Shown: piece by piece, positions 8,826-19,084 of the stretch
Numbering within the stretch: the stretch's first letter is position 1
Layout: each line of letters opens with the position of its first letter
Assembly: GCA_016193285.1 (NCBI GenBank)
Contig: JACPSL010000031.1
Coordinates: 1-62,095, forward strand
Direction of reading: 5' to 3'
Source of the DNA: Candidatus Melainabacteria bacterium
Lineage (GTDB): Bacteria; Cyanobacteriota; Vampirovibrionia; 2-02-FULL-35-15
Length of the DNA: 62,095 nucleotides
The notes under the pieces: generated by a model
Seen by the model: only the letters and a program-made list of their open reading frames with translations
Told to the model about the DNA's origin: nothing
Database searches by the model: none
Translations under genes and position numbers: made by a program

Positions 8826-9767
8826 GTGAGTACAATTCAGAATCAACATTTTGTTTTATGTCGTTTTCAAATCCCTTATTATAATGAACCAAAAGTAGGA
8901 TTAGTTTTAGATAGAGAGGAAGGTGTAATTGGAGATTTAACACCTAAAGGAATTAACTCCATAGAACAGTTAGCAAAAATGAGTTCAGGACACATGTTAC
9001 AAGAACTTAGATTACTTTCAAAAACTAAACTACAAAGATTTGACGAAGGACGGTGTGCAGGTTTTTTAACTCCAATTGGTGAAAAACAGTCTGTATGGGC
9101 AGCAGGAGTTACCTATAAAAACAGTGTTCTTGCAAGAGAAGAAGAATCAGGTAGCAACATTTATGCAAATGTTTACCATGACGAGCGTCCTGAAGAATTT
9201 CCAAAAGCATTAAGTGGAAGAGATGTTGTAAGTCCTTATGACACAATTGGCATTCGTAGTGATTCAGACTGGAATGTTCCTGAACCAGAGCTTGTCATTG
9301 TTTTTAATTCAAAAGGTGGAATAGTTGGCTATACAATTGGAAATGATGTAAGCTCACGTGATATTGAAGGCAAGAATCCTCTTTATTTACCTCAAGCAAA
9401 AGTGTATGAAAATTCATTTGCAGCAGGTCCTGTTTTAGTTGTTGGTCCAAAAGAAGAAGAAGTAAAAACATGGAAGGTTAATTTAAAAATTTATAGAAAT
9501 GGAGAAACTATTTTTAATGGGGAAAGTACAGTTGGAAACATGAATCGTACTTTTACAGAGCTTAGAGACTGTCTTTTTAACTATAGTTCTGACTTCCACT
9601 ATGGTGTAGCTCTTTCTACAGGGACAGATCTTGTACCAGGGACACCAGAAAAAAGATTTACTCTGGAGCCTGATGATTTAGTTGAAATAAGTATTAGTGT
9701 AATAGGTACTTTAAAAAATAGAGTTGGAGTAATTAGGCCAAGGACAGATCTAGAACCTGTTGAGTAA
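8826..9767 (+). CDS. Fumarylacetoacetate hydrolase-family protein
   Basis: A 313-residue member of the FAH superfamily, whose enzymes hydrate, decarboxylate or cleave 2-oxo acids with a divalent metal. The domain runs from about residue 95 (VWAAGVTYKNS) through EPELVIVFNSKGGIVGYTIGNDVSSRDIEG, containing the conserved metal Glu pair and the GNDVSSRD motif. ARE...YANVYHDERPE upstream resembles 2-dehydro-3-deoxy-D-arabinonate dehydratase-like members, but the substrate is not determined by the sequence. GTG start with GGAGGAAGACA spacing. Its last 18 bp overlap the convergent threonine dehydratase gene. Confidence 0.85.
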   Translation: MSTIQNQHFVLCRFQIPYYNEPKVGLVLDREEGVIGDLTPKGINSIEQLAKMSSGHMLQELRLLSKTKLQRFDEGRCAGFLTPIGEKQSVWAAGVTYKNSVLAREEESGSNIYANVYHDERPEEFPKALSGRDVVSPYDTIGIRSDSDWNVPEPELVIVFNSKGGIVGYTIGNDVSSRDIEGKNPLYLPQAKVYENSFAAGPVLVVGPKEEEVKTWKVNLKIYRNGETIFNGESTVGNMNRTFTELRDCLFNYSSDFHYGVALSTGTDLVPGTPEKRFTLEPDDLVEISISVIGTLKNRVGVIRPRTDLEPVE

Positions 9768-10787
9768 TATTTCTCTTAAAATATCTATCTGTAAATTAGA
9801 GCCAGTTAAAACACAAACTACTTTTTTGCCTTGAAAAATTTCTTTGTTCTTAATTAGACCTGCTAGTGAAACAGCTCCTGCACCTTCAGCAAGAGTATGA
9901 CAATGTTCCAGTAAAAGTAAAATTGCAGCTTTAAGTTCTTCATCACTTACAAGAAAAATATCGTCTACATATTTTTGCATAATTTCATATGCATATGGAT
10001 AAACATTTCTTGTAGCTAATCCTTCTGCAAAAGTATTTAAATTTGGATAAGTAATTAATTTTTTTTGTTTAAAGCTATCATGAACAGCTGGTGCACCTGT
10101 TGATTGAACACCATAAATCTTAGGTAGGGGCTTGCTGCAGCAAGCCCCTACAGAGGATTTTTCTTTTAAAGCAATTGCTGAACCACAAACTCCACTTCCT
10201 CCGCCAACAGCAGTTATAAAACAATCTACCTCAGGCAAGTCTTCATATACTTCAAGCCCAATAGTTCCTACTCCTTCAAAAAGTTCTCGTTGTTCAACTG
10301 AATGAACATAGTAATATCTTTCTTCACGAGCTAATTTTTTACAATACTCCCATGTTTCAAAAACATCTTTCCCATAAAAAATCACTTTTGCACCAAAATC
10401 TTTAATTGCTTGTACCTTCGATGGATTTGATCCGCAAGGACATGCAATTATAACAGGCAGATTAAATAAATTTCCTGCATAGGCAATTGATTGACCATGA
10501 TTACCTGTAGAGCCTGCCAGTAGAGGCGTTGCGCGCAATGCCTCTATACCAATCTCATCGATTAATTTACAAACAAAATTAATTCCACCACGAACTTTAA
10601 ATGCATTGGTTGGATTACAATTCTCATACTTTATGTATACTTTTGCACCAGTCAAATTACTTAATGAAGTTGAATGTAAAAGAGGAGTTTTTAAGAGATA
10701 TTTTTTTAGTCTATCTCTAGCAGCTTCAATACCTGTAATTGTTGGCAGATTTAATGTTCTAACAGCCATAAAACTAAATTTTAACAA
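9750..10787 (-). CDS. Threonine/serine dehydratase-like PLP enzyme with two repeat insertions
   Basis: A fold-type II PLP enzyme of the threonine dehydratase family, converting threonine or serine to the 2-oxo acid and ammonia. NAFKVRGG holds the PLP lysine, GSTGNHGQSIAYA the substrate loop, AVGGGSGVCGS the phosphate-binding glycines, and the end LTGSNL the family's C-terminal Ser/Gly region. It has no ACT domain at 345 residues. Two palindromes are translated in it: residues 80-90 (IEALRATPLL region) and 213-222. Start is uncertain: TTG at 10787 or ATG at 10769. Diaminopropionate lyase or serine racemase are less likely alternatives. Confidence 0.85.
   Translation of the reverse strand: MLKFSFMAVRTLNLPTITGIEAARDRLKKYLLKTPLLHSTSLSNLTGAKVYIKYENCNPTNAFKVRGGINFVCKLIDEIGIEALRATPLLAGSTGNHGQSIAYAGNLFNLPVIIACPCGSNPSKVQAIKDFGAKVIFYGKDVFETWEYCKKLAREERYYYVHSVEQRELFEGVGTIGLEVYEDLPEVDCFITAVGGGSGVCGSAIALKEKSSVGACCSKPLPKIYGVQSTGAPAVHDSFKQKKLITYPNLNTFAEGLATRNVYPYAYEIMQKYVDDIFLVSDEELKAAILLLLEHCHTLAEGAGAVSLAGLIKNKEIFQGKKVVCVLTGSNLQIDILREILLNRF
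10124..10151. repeat. Palindromic repeat (GTAGGGGC family) inside the dehydratase gene
   Basis: A perfect 28-bp palindrome: GTAGGGGCTTGCTG followed by its reverse complement. Translated in frame (residues 213-222). Confidence 0.9.
10520..10549. repeat. Palindromic repeat (GTAGAGGCG variant) inside the dehydratase gene
   Basis: Arms TAGAGGC and GCCTCTA with an inner TTGCGCGCAA palindrome; one G-T mispair. Translated in frame (residues 80-90), just before the conserved GNHG loop. Confidence 0.85.
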
Positions 10788-10916
10788 AAAAAAGATAATT
10801 AAACTGCTATCATTAGTCTAAGTTTTTGTGTTAAAGAAGAAAGTTACTTAGTCTGTTGTAAGAACTGTTTGTATTTTTTAAAATAAAAAATTTAAAGATC
10901 TTATAAACGGTGAAAA

Positions 10917-13568
10917 ATGGATAAGCTTAAAGTAAACCCACCAGGTATAGATAGCAAAACCACTACTTGTCCTGTTACACCGGCTGGCTCACCTAACAGT
11001 AGATCTGAAACTGTAACAAGGTATGACAGTGATTCACAAACGTCTAACCTTACTTCTGAAAGAGTACTTGGAAATCTAACTAGACTCCTCAAAGAACAAT
11101 TCAATAGATCTAAACCAGTTTTATCTTTAAAGGAATATACAGGCCTTGTTCTTGAAAGACCAGATTTACGACTAAGACCAATTTCAAAATATGCACTAGA
11201 TGCAATTAACTATGTAGAAAGAGAATATGGTCCAGGTAAAACTGTAAGAGTTTTAGGTCGCGACTTAAAAGAATACAAGTTTTTAGAGATGCCTTGGAAA
11301 TCACAATCACTTCAGAATATTGAGAGATTTAGAGGACACTTACTTTTTGTAGATAGATTTATTCGCAAGCTAGAAGCTTTTTCTACAAAACCTCACCCTG
11401 ATCGTGCAGTTTTAATTCATGGTCCAAACTCAACCGGTAAATCATCTTTTCTTGATAAACTTTTTGCCTTACTGGAATATTATTCACATACAGATGAAGG
11501 AGCATTGTATACATTATCATGGGCTTTTGATGACAAGCTTTCTGAATTTGGATTTCACTCAAATAAAAATGGATATTCTTCTGAAGAATTAATAAATCCA
11601 CAAGATGTTATAGTTACAATTCTGTCTAATAAGAATTCAATTCCATTTTTTGTGCTTGATATAGAACAAAGAGCAGAAATACTTGATCTGTTAGAGGCTA
11701 GTGGGAAACTTCCGAGTGGTTTTAATACAGATTTTGTTCTTTCCTATAAATTGGACGATATGTCTAAAAAAATCTTTGATGGACTACTAACACTATATGG
11801 AGGTAATCCAGATAGCGTCTACAGACATATGCAAGTAGTTAGATGGTACTTTTCAAGCACAGGTGACAGAGGTTTAGTATTAAAACAACCAACAGATGCA
11901 CCAAATACAATATTACAACAGATTACACCAACGACTAATTGGGAAAGACTTCCTCATCAGATTATAAATGTTTTATCAAATGCAGGATTACATACACTTG
12001 AAGGTCCACTTTCTCAAGCTAACCATGGGATTATTTACTACGATGACATGTTTAGAGGAATAGAAAGACATAGAGGTCTTAATGACTATTTATGGATACT
12101 TAGACTTGCAGAAAAGGGTGAGACTACTGTAGCATCTACAGATGGTATAAATACTACAAATGAACAATTTGATATTTTAACTATTGGTACTGCAAACGAC
12201 AATAGACTTAGAGATATTGAATCAATTGATGGAGAAAATTGGCAAGCATTACAACCGAGACTCGAACTTTTAGAAATCGGACATGAACGTTGTTATGGAT
12301 ATGTTGCTGAACTATTTAGAGATAAACTTCCTCTAATTATTCCACCAAATACAAAAAGGCATGTCTCTCCTAATGTTATTGATACTCTTGCACTTTGGGT
12401 AACAATGACTCATTTATTTCCATACGGGAATGAAGCTTACTACAACTCCAGTCTGCATGATACATCTGTTCCTCTTAGAGAAGAAGCTAAGCAAACACTT
12501 AAAACTCTTTTGAGAGGAATGTCTCCACTTGAAATAGCTCTTTTGTATCAAGATGCAAACTTAAATGTTTTTGAATTAGATCCATCAAAAGTAAAATATG
12601 ATTCACAAGCTCAAAAATTATTACATGATAATGCAAGATATAAAACTGATGAATATAACCTTAGTAGCAGCGAGCATAGTTTAGATTTTTATGAAGGTTG
12701 CATAGGTCTTCCAACAAGAACAGCAGAAGATATACTAACTCGTGCAGCTCAGTTAAACCAAAATGAATCACTTACTGTAATTGAACTATTTAGAGCAGTT
12801 GATGATGCAATTAGGCGTGGCTTTAGGTTTGAAATGGAAAGGAATGAACTAGCAACAAGAGTTAACTCAGAAGCTGCAAAAAAAGACAAACAAGCTTCTC
12901 TAGGAAGAACTAACTTTACATTGCCTAAGTTTCCCTCTAGTCAGGACTTACTTACTCAAGCTAAAGAATATGCAAAAAGAAAAATTCGCTTTGATGTATG
13001 CAAAGCAATTAGTCTTATAAAAACAAATGAAGAAATAAAACATGAATTAAAGAGATACTTGGCACACTTAAAAGCATTGCTTAGAAGTGAGAATGTTCCT
13101 TCTGAATGGAGAGAACCAAAACACCAGCTTAAACCCAATGAACAGATTTTAGAATTGCTAGAAAATATTTTTGAAATAGAGGAACGTTACAGAGACAAAT
13201 TTAGAAGAGACACTTTAAGCGAAATAGGTAGTTGGCAACTTACAAATTCAGATAGAACTGCAATTGATCATATAGACGAAGTCTTACCTAATTTAACTAA
13301 AAAACTTGAAGCAGCATATGCTAAAGAAAATGCTAAAGATGTAAAAAATTTCCTTACTGATCTTAGAGAACTTCTTGAATCTAAGAAATCAGCACAAATA
13401 GAAAATGACGAGGCAAGAAGTAGTATTCTCCATAATGGAATTATAGAATTACAAAAAATGGGATACACAGAAGAAATCATGCTAAAAGAGATCTTTTTTG
13501 CTTTTGATAGTGATTACTTACTTTACCTAGATAAATTAATCCAATCAAAAAGTAGCTATTCTATCTAA
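10917..13568 (+). CDS. PrkA-family AAA+ ATPase/serine protein kinase, enlarged
   Basis: An 883-residue protein related to PrkA/YeaG (about 640 residues). Walker A is GPNSTGKS (169-176). The Walker B/sensor part reads GIIYYDDMFRGIERHRG and GETTVASTDGINTTNEQFDILTIGTAN, matching PrkA's GxxE(M/D)F and THE-NE block. The C-terminal portion retains GLPTRTAEDIL and a terminal ELQKMGYTEE helix like PrkA's MMEKGYT. The N-terminal 70 residues are polar and Pro/Thr/Ser-rich, and about 170 extra residues are spread through the kinase part. The usual partners yeaH and spoVR are not adjacent. Kinase activity is inferred from the family. Confidence 0.75.
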   Translation: MDKLKVNPPGIDSKTTTCPVTPAGSPNSRSETVTRYDSDSQTSNLTSERVLGNLTRLLKEQFNRSKPVLSLKEYTGLVLERPDLRLRPISKYALDAINYVEREYGPGKTVRVLGRDLKEYKFLEMPWKSQSLQNIERFRGHLLFVDRFIRKLEAFSTKPHPDRAVLIHGPNSTGKSSFLDKLFALLEYYSHTDEGALYTLSWAFDDKLSEFGFHSNKNGYSSEELINPQDVIVTILSNKNSIPFFVLDIEQRAEILDLLEASGKLPSGFNTDFVLSYKLDDMSKKIFDGLLTLYGGNPDSVYRHMQVVRWYFSSTGDRGLVLKQPTDAPNTILQQITPTTNWERLPHQIINVLSNAGLHTLEGPLSQANHGIIYYDDMFRGIERHRGLNDYLWILRLAEKGETTVASTDGINTTNEQFDILTIGTANDNRLRDIESIDGENWQALQPRLELLEIGHERCYGYVAELFRDKLPLIIPPNTKRHVSPNVIDTLALWVTMTHLFPYGNEAYYNSSLHDTSVPLREEAKQTLKTLLRGMSPLEIALLYQDANLNVFELDPSKVKYDSQAQKLLHDNARYKTDEYNLSSSEHSLDFYEGCIGLPTRTAEDILTRAAQLNQNESLTVIELFRAVDDAIRRGFRFEMERNELATRVNSEAAKKDKQASLGRTNFTLPKFPSSQDLLTQAKEYAKRKIRFDVCKAISLIKTNEEIKHELKRYLAHLKALLRSENVPSEWREPKHQLKPNEQILELLENIFEIEERYRDKFRRDTLSEIGSWQLTNSDRTAIDHIDEVLPNLTKKLEAAYAKENAKDVKNFLTDLRELLESKKSAQIENDEARSSILHNGIIELQKMGYTEEIMLKEIFFAFDSDYLLYLDKLIQSKSSYSI

Positions 13569-14599
13569 TATACAATCATCCCATCCCCATAGCTATAAAA
13601 CCTATATTGCTCTTTAATAGCTTCAGTATAAATTTTTCTAACATTCTCCCACCCAATAAATGTACTAACTAAAACTAAAAGTGTTGTTTTTGGCAGATGA
13701 AAGTTTGTAATTAATGCATCTATGATTTGAAATTTAAAGTTCGGGGTAATATACAAACCGTTTAAACCACCAGGTTTTTTAATTGTTGCAGCATATTCCA
13801 ACGCTCTTACAGTAGTAGTTCCACAAGCAATTATTCTTTTTTTGTTTTTTTTAGCTTTAAGAATTTTGTCCCAGACCTCACTTTCAATATAAAAAAACTC
13901 AGGCATTAATTTATGTTCTCTAATGTCATTAGATCGAATTGGCAAAAATGTTCCAGGACCAACATGCAAAGTTATATAAAATATTTCAACCCCAATTTTT
14001 TTAATTTTATCTAATAACTCAGGAGTAAAATGCAAAGCCGCTGTTGGTGCTGCAACAGCGCCAGGTTCTTTTGCAAAAACAGTCTGATAACGATCAATAT
14101 CTATCTTTTCAGGTTTTCTTTTTATGTAAGGAGGTAGAGGTGTTTCGCCTATATTGTTTAAGATGGTTTCTAGATCTTGGTGAGATTGAAATCTTATTGT
14201 TTCGGTATCGATAACGTTGATTGTCTGTAGAGACGTTGCACGCAACGTCTCTACACCAATTAAATGTTTCTTCGGACTTGCTAAAATCTTCCATGTTAAA
14301 TTATCAGGACTAATAGGGCTTACAAGCAAGATTTCGATTTCTTTATCTTTTTTTGTTTTACAATAAAATCTTGCTGGAATTACTTTTGTGTTGTTTAAAA
14401 CTAAAACATCATTTTCAGTAAGTAAGTCAGGTAGTTCATAAAACTTACAATGTGAAAGTAGAGACGTTGTGCACAACGTCTCTACTTTCCTGTAACAAAG
14501 TAATCTAGATTCATCACGTTTTTCTAATGGATATTGTGCAATTAAATCTTTTGGCAGAGAATAATTGTATGTTTCAAGATTATATAAGTCTTCAACCAT
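13565..14599 (-). CDS. queA: S-adenosylmethionine:tRNA ribosyltransferase-isomerase with two repeat insertions
   Basis: Transfers and isomerises the ribosyl group of AdoMet onto preQ1 in tRNA, making epoxyqueuosine. Motifs include YSLPKDLIAQYPLEKRDESRLL, VLNNTKVIPARF, PGAVAAPTAALHFTPELL, LHVGPGTFLPI, CGTTTVRALE and TNFHLPKTTLLVLVS. The length (344) is normal although two palindromes are translated within it: residues 39-48 (VETLCTTSLL) and 116-125. The stop overlaps the convergent prkA-like gene by 4 bp. The neighbouring glycosyltransferase is divergent, 4 bp away. Confidence 0.95.
   Translation of the reverse strand: MVEDLYNLETYNYSLPKDLIAQYPLEKRDESRLLCYRKVETLCTTSLLSHCKFYELPDLLTENDVLVLNNTKVIPARFYCKTKKDKEIEILLVSPISPDNLTWKILASPKKHLIGVETLRATSLQTINVIDTETIRFQSHQDLETILNNIGETPLPPYIKRKPEKIDIDRYQTVFAKEPGAVAAPTAALHFTPELLDKIKKIGVEIFYITLHVGPGTFLPIRSNDIREHKLMPEFFYIESEVWDKILKAKKNKKRIIACGTTTVRALEYAATIKKPGGLNGLYITPNFKFQIIDALITNFHLPKTTLLVLVSTFIGWENVRKIYTEAIKEQYRFYSYGDGMIVY
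14227..14254. repeat. Palindromic repeat (GTAGAGACG family) inside queA
   Basis: 28 nt: arms GTAGAGACGTTGC and GCAACGTCTCTAC, one central mismatch. Translated in frame, residues 116-125. Confidence 0.9.
14454..14489. repeat. Perfect 36-bp palindrome inside queA
   Basis: The core 14458-14485 is GTAGAGACGTTGTG plus its reverse complement. Pairing extends through GAAA/TTTC on both sides, giving a perfect 36-bp palindrome. Translated in frame, residues 39-48. Confidence 0.9.
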
Positions 14600-14603
14600 A
14601 GTT

Positions 14604-15578
14604 ATGAAATCTCAAATTGGATTATCAGTTCTTGTTTGTACGAGAAATAGAGCAAGGCAACTTGCAACATTAATTCAGTGTTTAGGAACTCAAACAAATA
14701 TTGAAAAACTAAACTGGGAAATTGTCATAGTCGATAATAACTCAAACGATAATACAAAAGAAGTAGCATATGCATTTTGTGAAGGAAGCAATTTAAAAGT
14801 TAATTACTTGTTTGAACCTAAGATTGGTTTATCAAATGCAAGAAACTCAGGTATCCTAGCTTCAAAAGGTTCGTTGATTCTTTTTGTTGATGATGATGTA
14901 TTAATTCCTAAGGAGTTCATTAGTAGTGTTTTGTTTGGAGTACAAGAATTTCCAGAGTTTGATATTTTCGGATTTAGAATTTTACCTGACTGGCAAGAGA
15001 ATTTAAAACCACCTTTTTGGCTAATTTTTAAGAAACCTCTAAATTTACCAATAAACTTAATTCAAAGCTTTCTTCCAATTCATGATCTTGGGAAAGAAAT
15101 ACTTCAATACCCAAATAGAATTACAAAAAATCCAATTGGGGCTTGCTTCCTAGTAAAAAAGGGAGTCTTTGAAAAACTAGGACCATTTAGAGATGATCTT
15201 GGAGCTGGTCAAAGCGGGGTTTGTGAAGATACTGAATTTTTCTGGTATGCAATGATAAATAACTTTAAGATCTTATACTGGCCTTATGCTGCTCTTTATC
15301 ATCCAGTAGATCCTAAAAGACTAACTATTACTTATTTACACAAGTGGTATTTTAATTTAGGAAGATCGCTGTACTTGATAAAGAGCAAAGGAAGGATAAA
15401 TAAAGAGTTTCCAGCTTCCAGCTCTTGCCTTTTGTACTTTAAATTATTTATCTTGATCCTACTTTTACCATTCTCAATTATTTTATTGATTTTTAAAAGA
15501 CCATTTTATTTAAGTACTTTACTTGCAAAAACTTTTGGAGAAATAAACCAATTAATTAAATCTACAAAAAGTTCTTAA
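14604..15578 (+). CDS. Family 2 glycosyltransferase
   Basis: A cytoplasmic-face glycosyltransferase with a GT-A fold. SVLVCTRNRARQL and VIVDNNSNDNT are the nucleotide-binding start, FVDDDV is the DxD metal motif, and EDTEFFWYA the catalytic ED region. A hydrophobic segment near the C-terminus (LLYFKLFILILLLPFSIILLI) probably tethers it to the membrane. I chose ATG 14604 rather than an upstream in-frame ATG (14565) because the latter overlaps queA and adds non-homologous residues. A tandem CCAGCTT repeat (15411-15424) is translated as part of EFPASSSC. Acceptor unknown. Confidence 0.88.
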   Translation: MKSQIGLSVLVCTRNRARQLATLIQCLGTQTNIEKLNWEIVIVDNNSNDNTKEVAYAFCEGSNLKVNYLFEPKIGLSNARNSGILASKGSLILFVDDDVLIPKEFISSVLFGVQEFPEFDIFGFRILPDWQENLKPPFWLIFKKPLNLPINLIQSFLPIHDLGKEILQYPNRITKNPIGACFLVKKGVFEKLGPFRDDLGAGQSGVCEDTEFFWYAMINNFKILYWPYAALYHPVDPKRLTITYLHKWYFNLGRSLYLIKSKGRINKEFPASSSCLLYFKLFILILLLPFSIILLIFKRPFYLSTLLAKTFGEINQLIKSTKSS

Positions 15579-15838
15579 TTCCAAGAATATTGTTTTTTCC
15601 TTTTCATGTACTCTGCAAAATTTTCTTCAGCAATTTGTAAACATTCAGGGCATATATTGAAGTGTGCATCTACTTTTTTTTGAAGGTCTTTAGGCATTGT
15701 TCCATATGCATAATTTTTTAACTGCTTTTTTGAAAAGTGTTTTTTTACTGGTTCTTGTGGACGAGATAAATCACATATTATTTTTGTAGCAATCTCATTA
15801 GTAATACATACCTTTGTAAGACTCATTATTTTAACCAT
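15575..15838 (-). CDS. Small anti-sigma-factor-like zinc-finger protein
   Basis: 87 residues. The C-terminal half has the pattern DAHFNICPECLQIAEE, which is the HxxxCxxC signature of the zf-HC2 anti-sigma zinc-binding domain. There is no membrane segment, so it would be a soluble anti-sigma or a decayed relative. Start ATG 15838, with a second ATG at 15826. No partner ECF sigma factor is adjacent; the two sigma-70 genes of this window lie 7 and 21 kb away. Function beyond the motif is not shown. Confidence 0.55.
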   Translation of the reverse strand: MVKIMSLTKVCITNEIATKIICDLSRPQEPVKKHFSKKQLKNYAYGTMPKDLQKKVDAHFNICPECLQIAEENFAEYMKRKKQYSWN

Positions 15839-15870
15839 TAAACTAAGTGTATAACAAAAAGGACAATTCC

Positions 15871-15899
15871 TTGACCTAGCTACTATGCATTGGTAACAT
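15871..15899 (+). promoter_or_regulatory. Putative promoter of the 23S rRNA transcript
   Basis: TTGACC (15871-15876), 17-bp spacer, TAACAT (15894-15899), reading toward the 23S gene. The long distance (about 460 bp) to the mature 5' end fits an rRNA leader. Not proven. Confidence 0.45.
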
Positions 15900-16227
15900 A
15901 ATTATCCGCTATTTAATTTCCTTACTTAAAGTTTAAATAAAATTTTAGATGAGGGTTAATTAAAAAGAGAAAAACAAAAAAATATAAATTTTGCTTTTTC
16001 TTTGCGATAACTTGTGGCCTGAAATAGGTCTCGTGAATTCTGAAAACTGCATACAAGATCAAAAAAAATCAGAGAATCATAAATATCTTCGAAGATATTT
16101 ATTGATGTTATTGATAAAACCAAAAACGAAAACAGATAAATTAGAGAGAAATAAATACATAAGCAAATACAATACAGGGACATCCCTAAAGTGTAATTGC
16201 AGATGTAAAGCATAAGGATAAATTGAT

Positions 16228-16252
16228 GATCCTTTTGTAGTCTAGAGGAAAA
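16228..16252 (+). repeat. 5' arm of the 23S processing stem
   Basis: The 25-nt arm, ending GTCTAGAGGAAAA, is nearly the exact reverse complement of 20013-20037 beyond the 3' end of 23S. Such stems are the substrate for RNase III in pre-23S rRNA. Confidence 0.8.
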
Positions 16253-17448
16253 TAAGTTAATCGTTTTACAATTATAGGATTCATCCGATTTATTCGGTGA
16301 ATCCTATAGAACGTGAAAAGTGATCAACGGAAGCTCAAGCTTGTCTTGAGCATAAAAAATAACAAGCTACAAAGGGCATACGGTGGATACCTTGGCACCA
16401 GCAGCCGATGAAGGACGTAGTAAGCTACGAAAAGTTGCGGTAAGCTGCTAACAAGCTACGACCCGCAAGATTCCGAATAGGGAAACCTGGTTCGAGTTAT
16501 ATCGAACCATTGCTAACTGAATTCATAGGTTAGTGAAGGTAAGTCTGCGAATTGAAACATCTTACGTAGCAGAAAGAAAAGAAAACAAATCAGTGATTCC
16601 CAAAGTAGCGGCGAGTGAAATGGGAAGAGCCTAAACCAATTAGCTTGCTAATTGGGGTTGTAGGACTGCATTTAGTACTTGCAAGGATAGTTGAACAAAG
16701 TTGGAAAGCTTGACCAAAGAAGGTGATAGTCCTGTAAACAAAATCTAAGCAAGGCGAGCAGTATCCTGAGTAAATCGGGGCACGTGAAACCCTGATTGAA
16801 GCTACCAGGACCATCTTGGTAAGGCTAAATACTGACTGGTGACCGATAGTGTACAAGTACAGCGATGGAAAGGTGAAAAGAACCCCGGGAGGGGAGTGAA
16901 ATAGAACATGAAACCGTATGCTTACAAGCAGTGGGAGGATAAGTAATTGTCTGACCGCGTGCCTGTTGAAGAATGAGCCGGCGAGTTAGTATGTCTAGTT
17001 TGGTTAAAGAGTGATATCTGGAGCCAAAGCGAAAGCGAGTCTGAATAGGGCGATTTTATTAGACATATTAGACGCGAACCTTGGTGATCTAACCATGGCC
17101 AGGTTGAAGCACAAGTAACATTGTGTGGAGGACCGAACCTATTAGTGTTGAAAAACTATTGGATGAGTTGTGGTTAGGGGTGAAATGCCAATCGAACCAA
17201 GATCTAGCTCGTTCTCCCCGAAATGTATTGAGGTACAGGGTTAGATTAAAGCTTTGTGGAGGTAGAGCACTAGTTCGGTAAGGGTGGTGAATAACCATAC
17301 CAAATCGAGTTAAACTCCGAATACCATTAAAGTGATATCTAGCACTGAGACGATGAGTGATAAGATTCACCGTCAAGAGGGGAATAGCCCAGACCACCAA
17401 CTAAGGTCCCTAAGTTAATGCTAAGTGACAAAGGAGGTGGGATTACTT

Positions 17449-17485
<37 letters not shown>

Positions 17486-18314
17486 AAAAGAGTGCGTAAC
17501 AGCTCACTGGTCAAGTGATTCTGCGCCGAAAATGTCCGGGGCTAAAGCATTATACCGAAGTTGTGGCTCAGCAATTTTTTTAAATTGTTGGGGGTAGGGG
17601 AGCGTTGTATTTTAGGATGAAGCTAAGTTGTAAAACTTGGTGGACAAAATACAAGTGAGAATGTCGGCTTGAGTAGCGAAAACATTGGTGAGAATCCAAT
17701 GCACCGAAAGCCTAAGGATTCCCACGGAAGGTTCGTCCACGTGGGGTTAGTCGGGACCTAAGCTGAGGCTGAAAAGCGTAGGTGATGGATAGCAGGTTGA
17801 TATTCCTGCACTATTAAGTAGTCGTTATAGGAACATTGGGACGTAGGAGGTTAGGTTGTGGCGGTTAATGGATTCCGCTCCAAGCGTGTAGGTAGTCACT
17901 GCAGGCAAATCCGCAGTGGCGCTATAACCTGAGGCGTAATGGTAATTGTCTACGGACAAGAAGCAACTCACACCACACTAACAAGAAAAGCAGTGTTTCA
18001 AGATTATTTAATACCCGTACCAGAAACCGACACAGGTAGGCTGGTAGAAAATACTAAGGTGCGCGAGATAACTCTCTCTAAGGAACTCGGCAAAATGCCC
18101 TCGTAAGTTTGCAAGAAGAGGGACTGTACAGTATGTAAGAAATTTACTTTCTGAAGTACAGTGCAGTGACACAAGGCAGACCCAAGCGACTGTTTAACAA
18201 AAACACAGGTCCCTGCTAACACATAAGTGGATGTATAGGGGCTGACACCTGCCCAGTGCTGGAAGGTCAAGGGAGTTGGTTAGGAGCAATCCAAAGCTAG
18301 CAACCAAAGCCCCA

Positions 18315-19084
<770 letters not shown>

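Larger units (their letters stand above)
15839..16360 (+). promoter_or_regulatory. Leader region of the 23S rRNA gene, no protein gene
   Basis: About 520 bp without a convincing reading frame. It holds a promoter-like element at 15871-15899 (TTGACC, 17 bp, TAACAT), a processing-stem arm (16228-16252), a strong hairpin at 16273-16308 (arms TATAGGATTCA...TGAATCCTATA) and a small hairpin at 16333-16351 (GCTCAAG/CTTGAGC). No 16S rRNA sequence and no spacer tRNA is present. Confidence 0.6.

Noticed and set aside
14565-14603. Upstream start for the glycosyltransferase overlapping queA
   Set aside because: Adds 13 residues before the conserved GT2 start; ATG 14604 gives a standard N-terminus and avoids overlap with the divergent queA.
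15905-16227. tRNA genes or 16S end in the 23S leader
   Set aside because: No cloverleaf and no anti-Shine-Dalgarno 3' end of 16S found.
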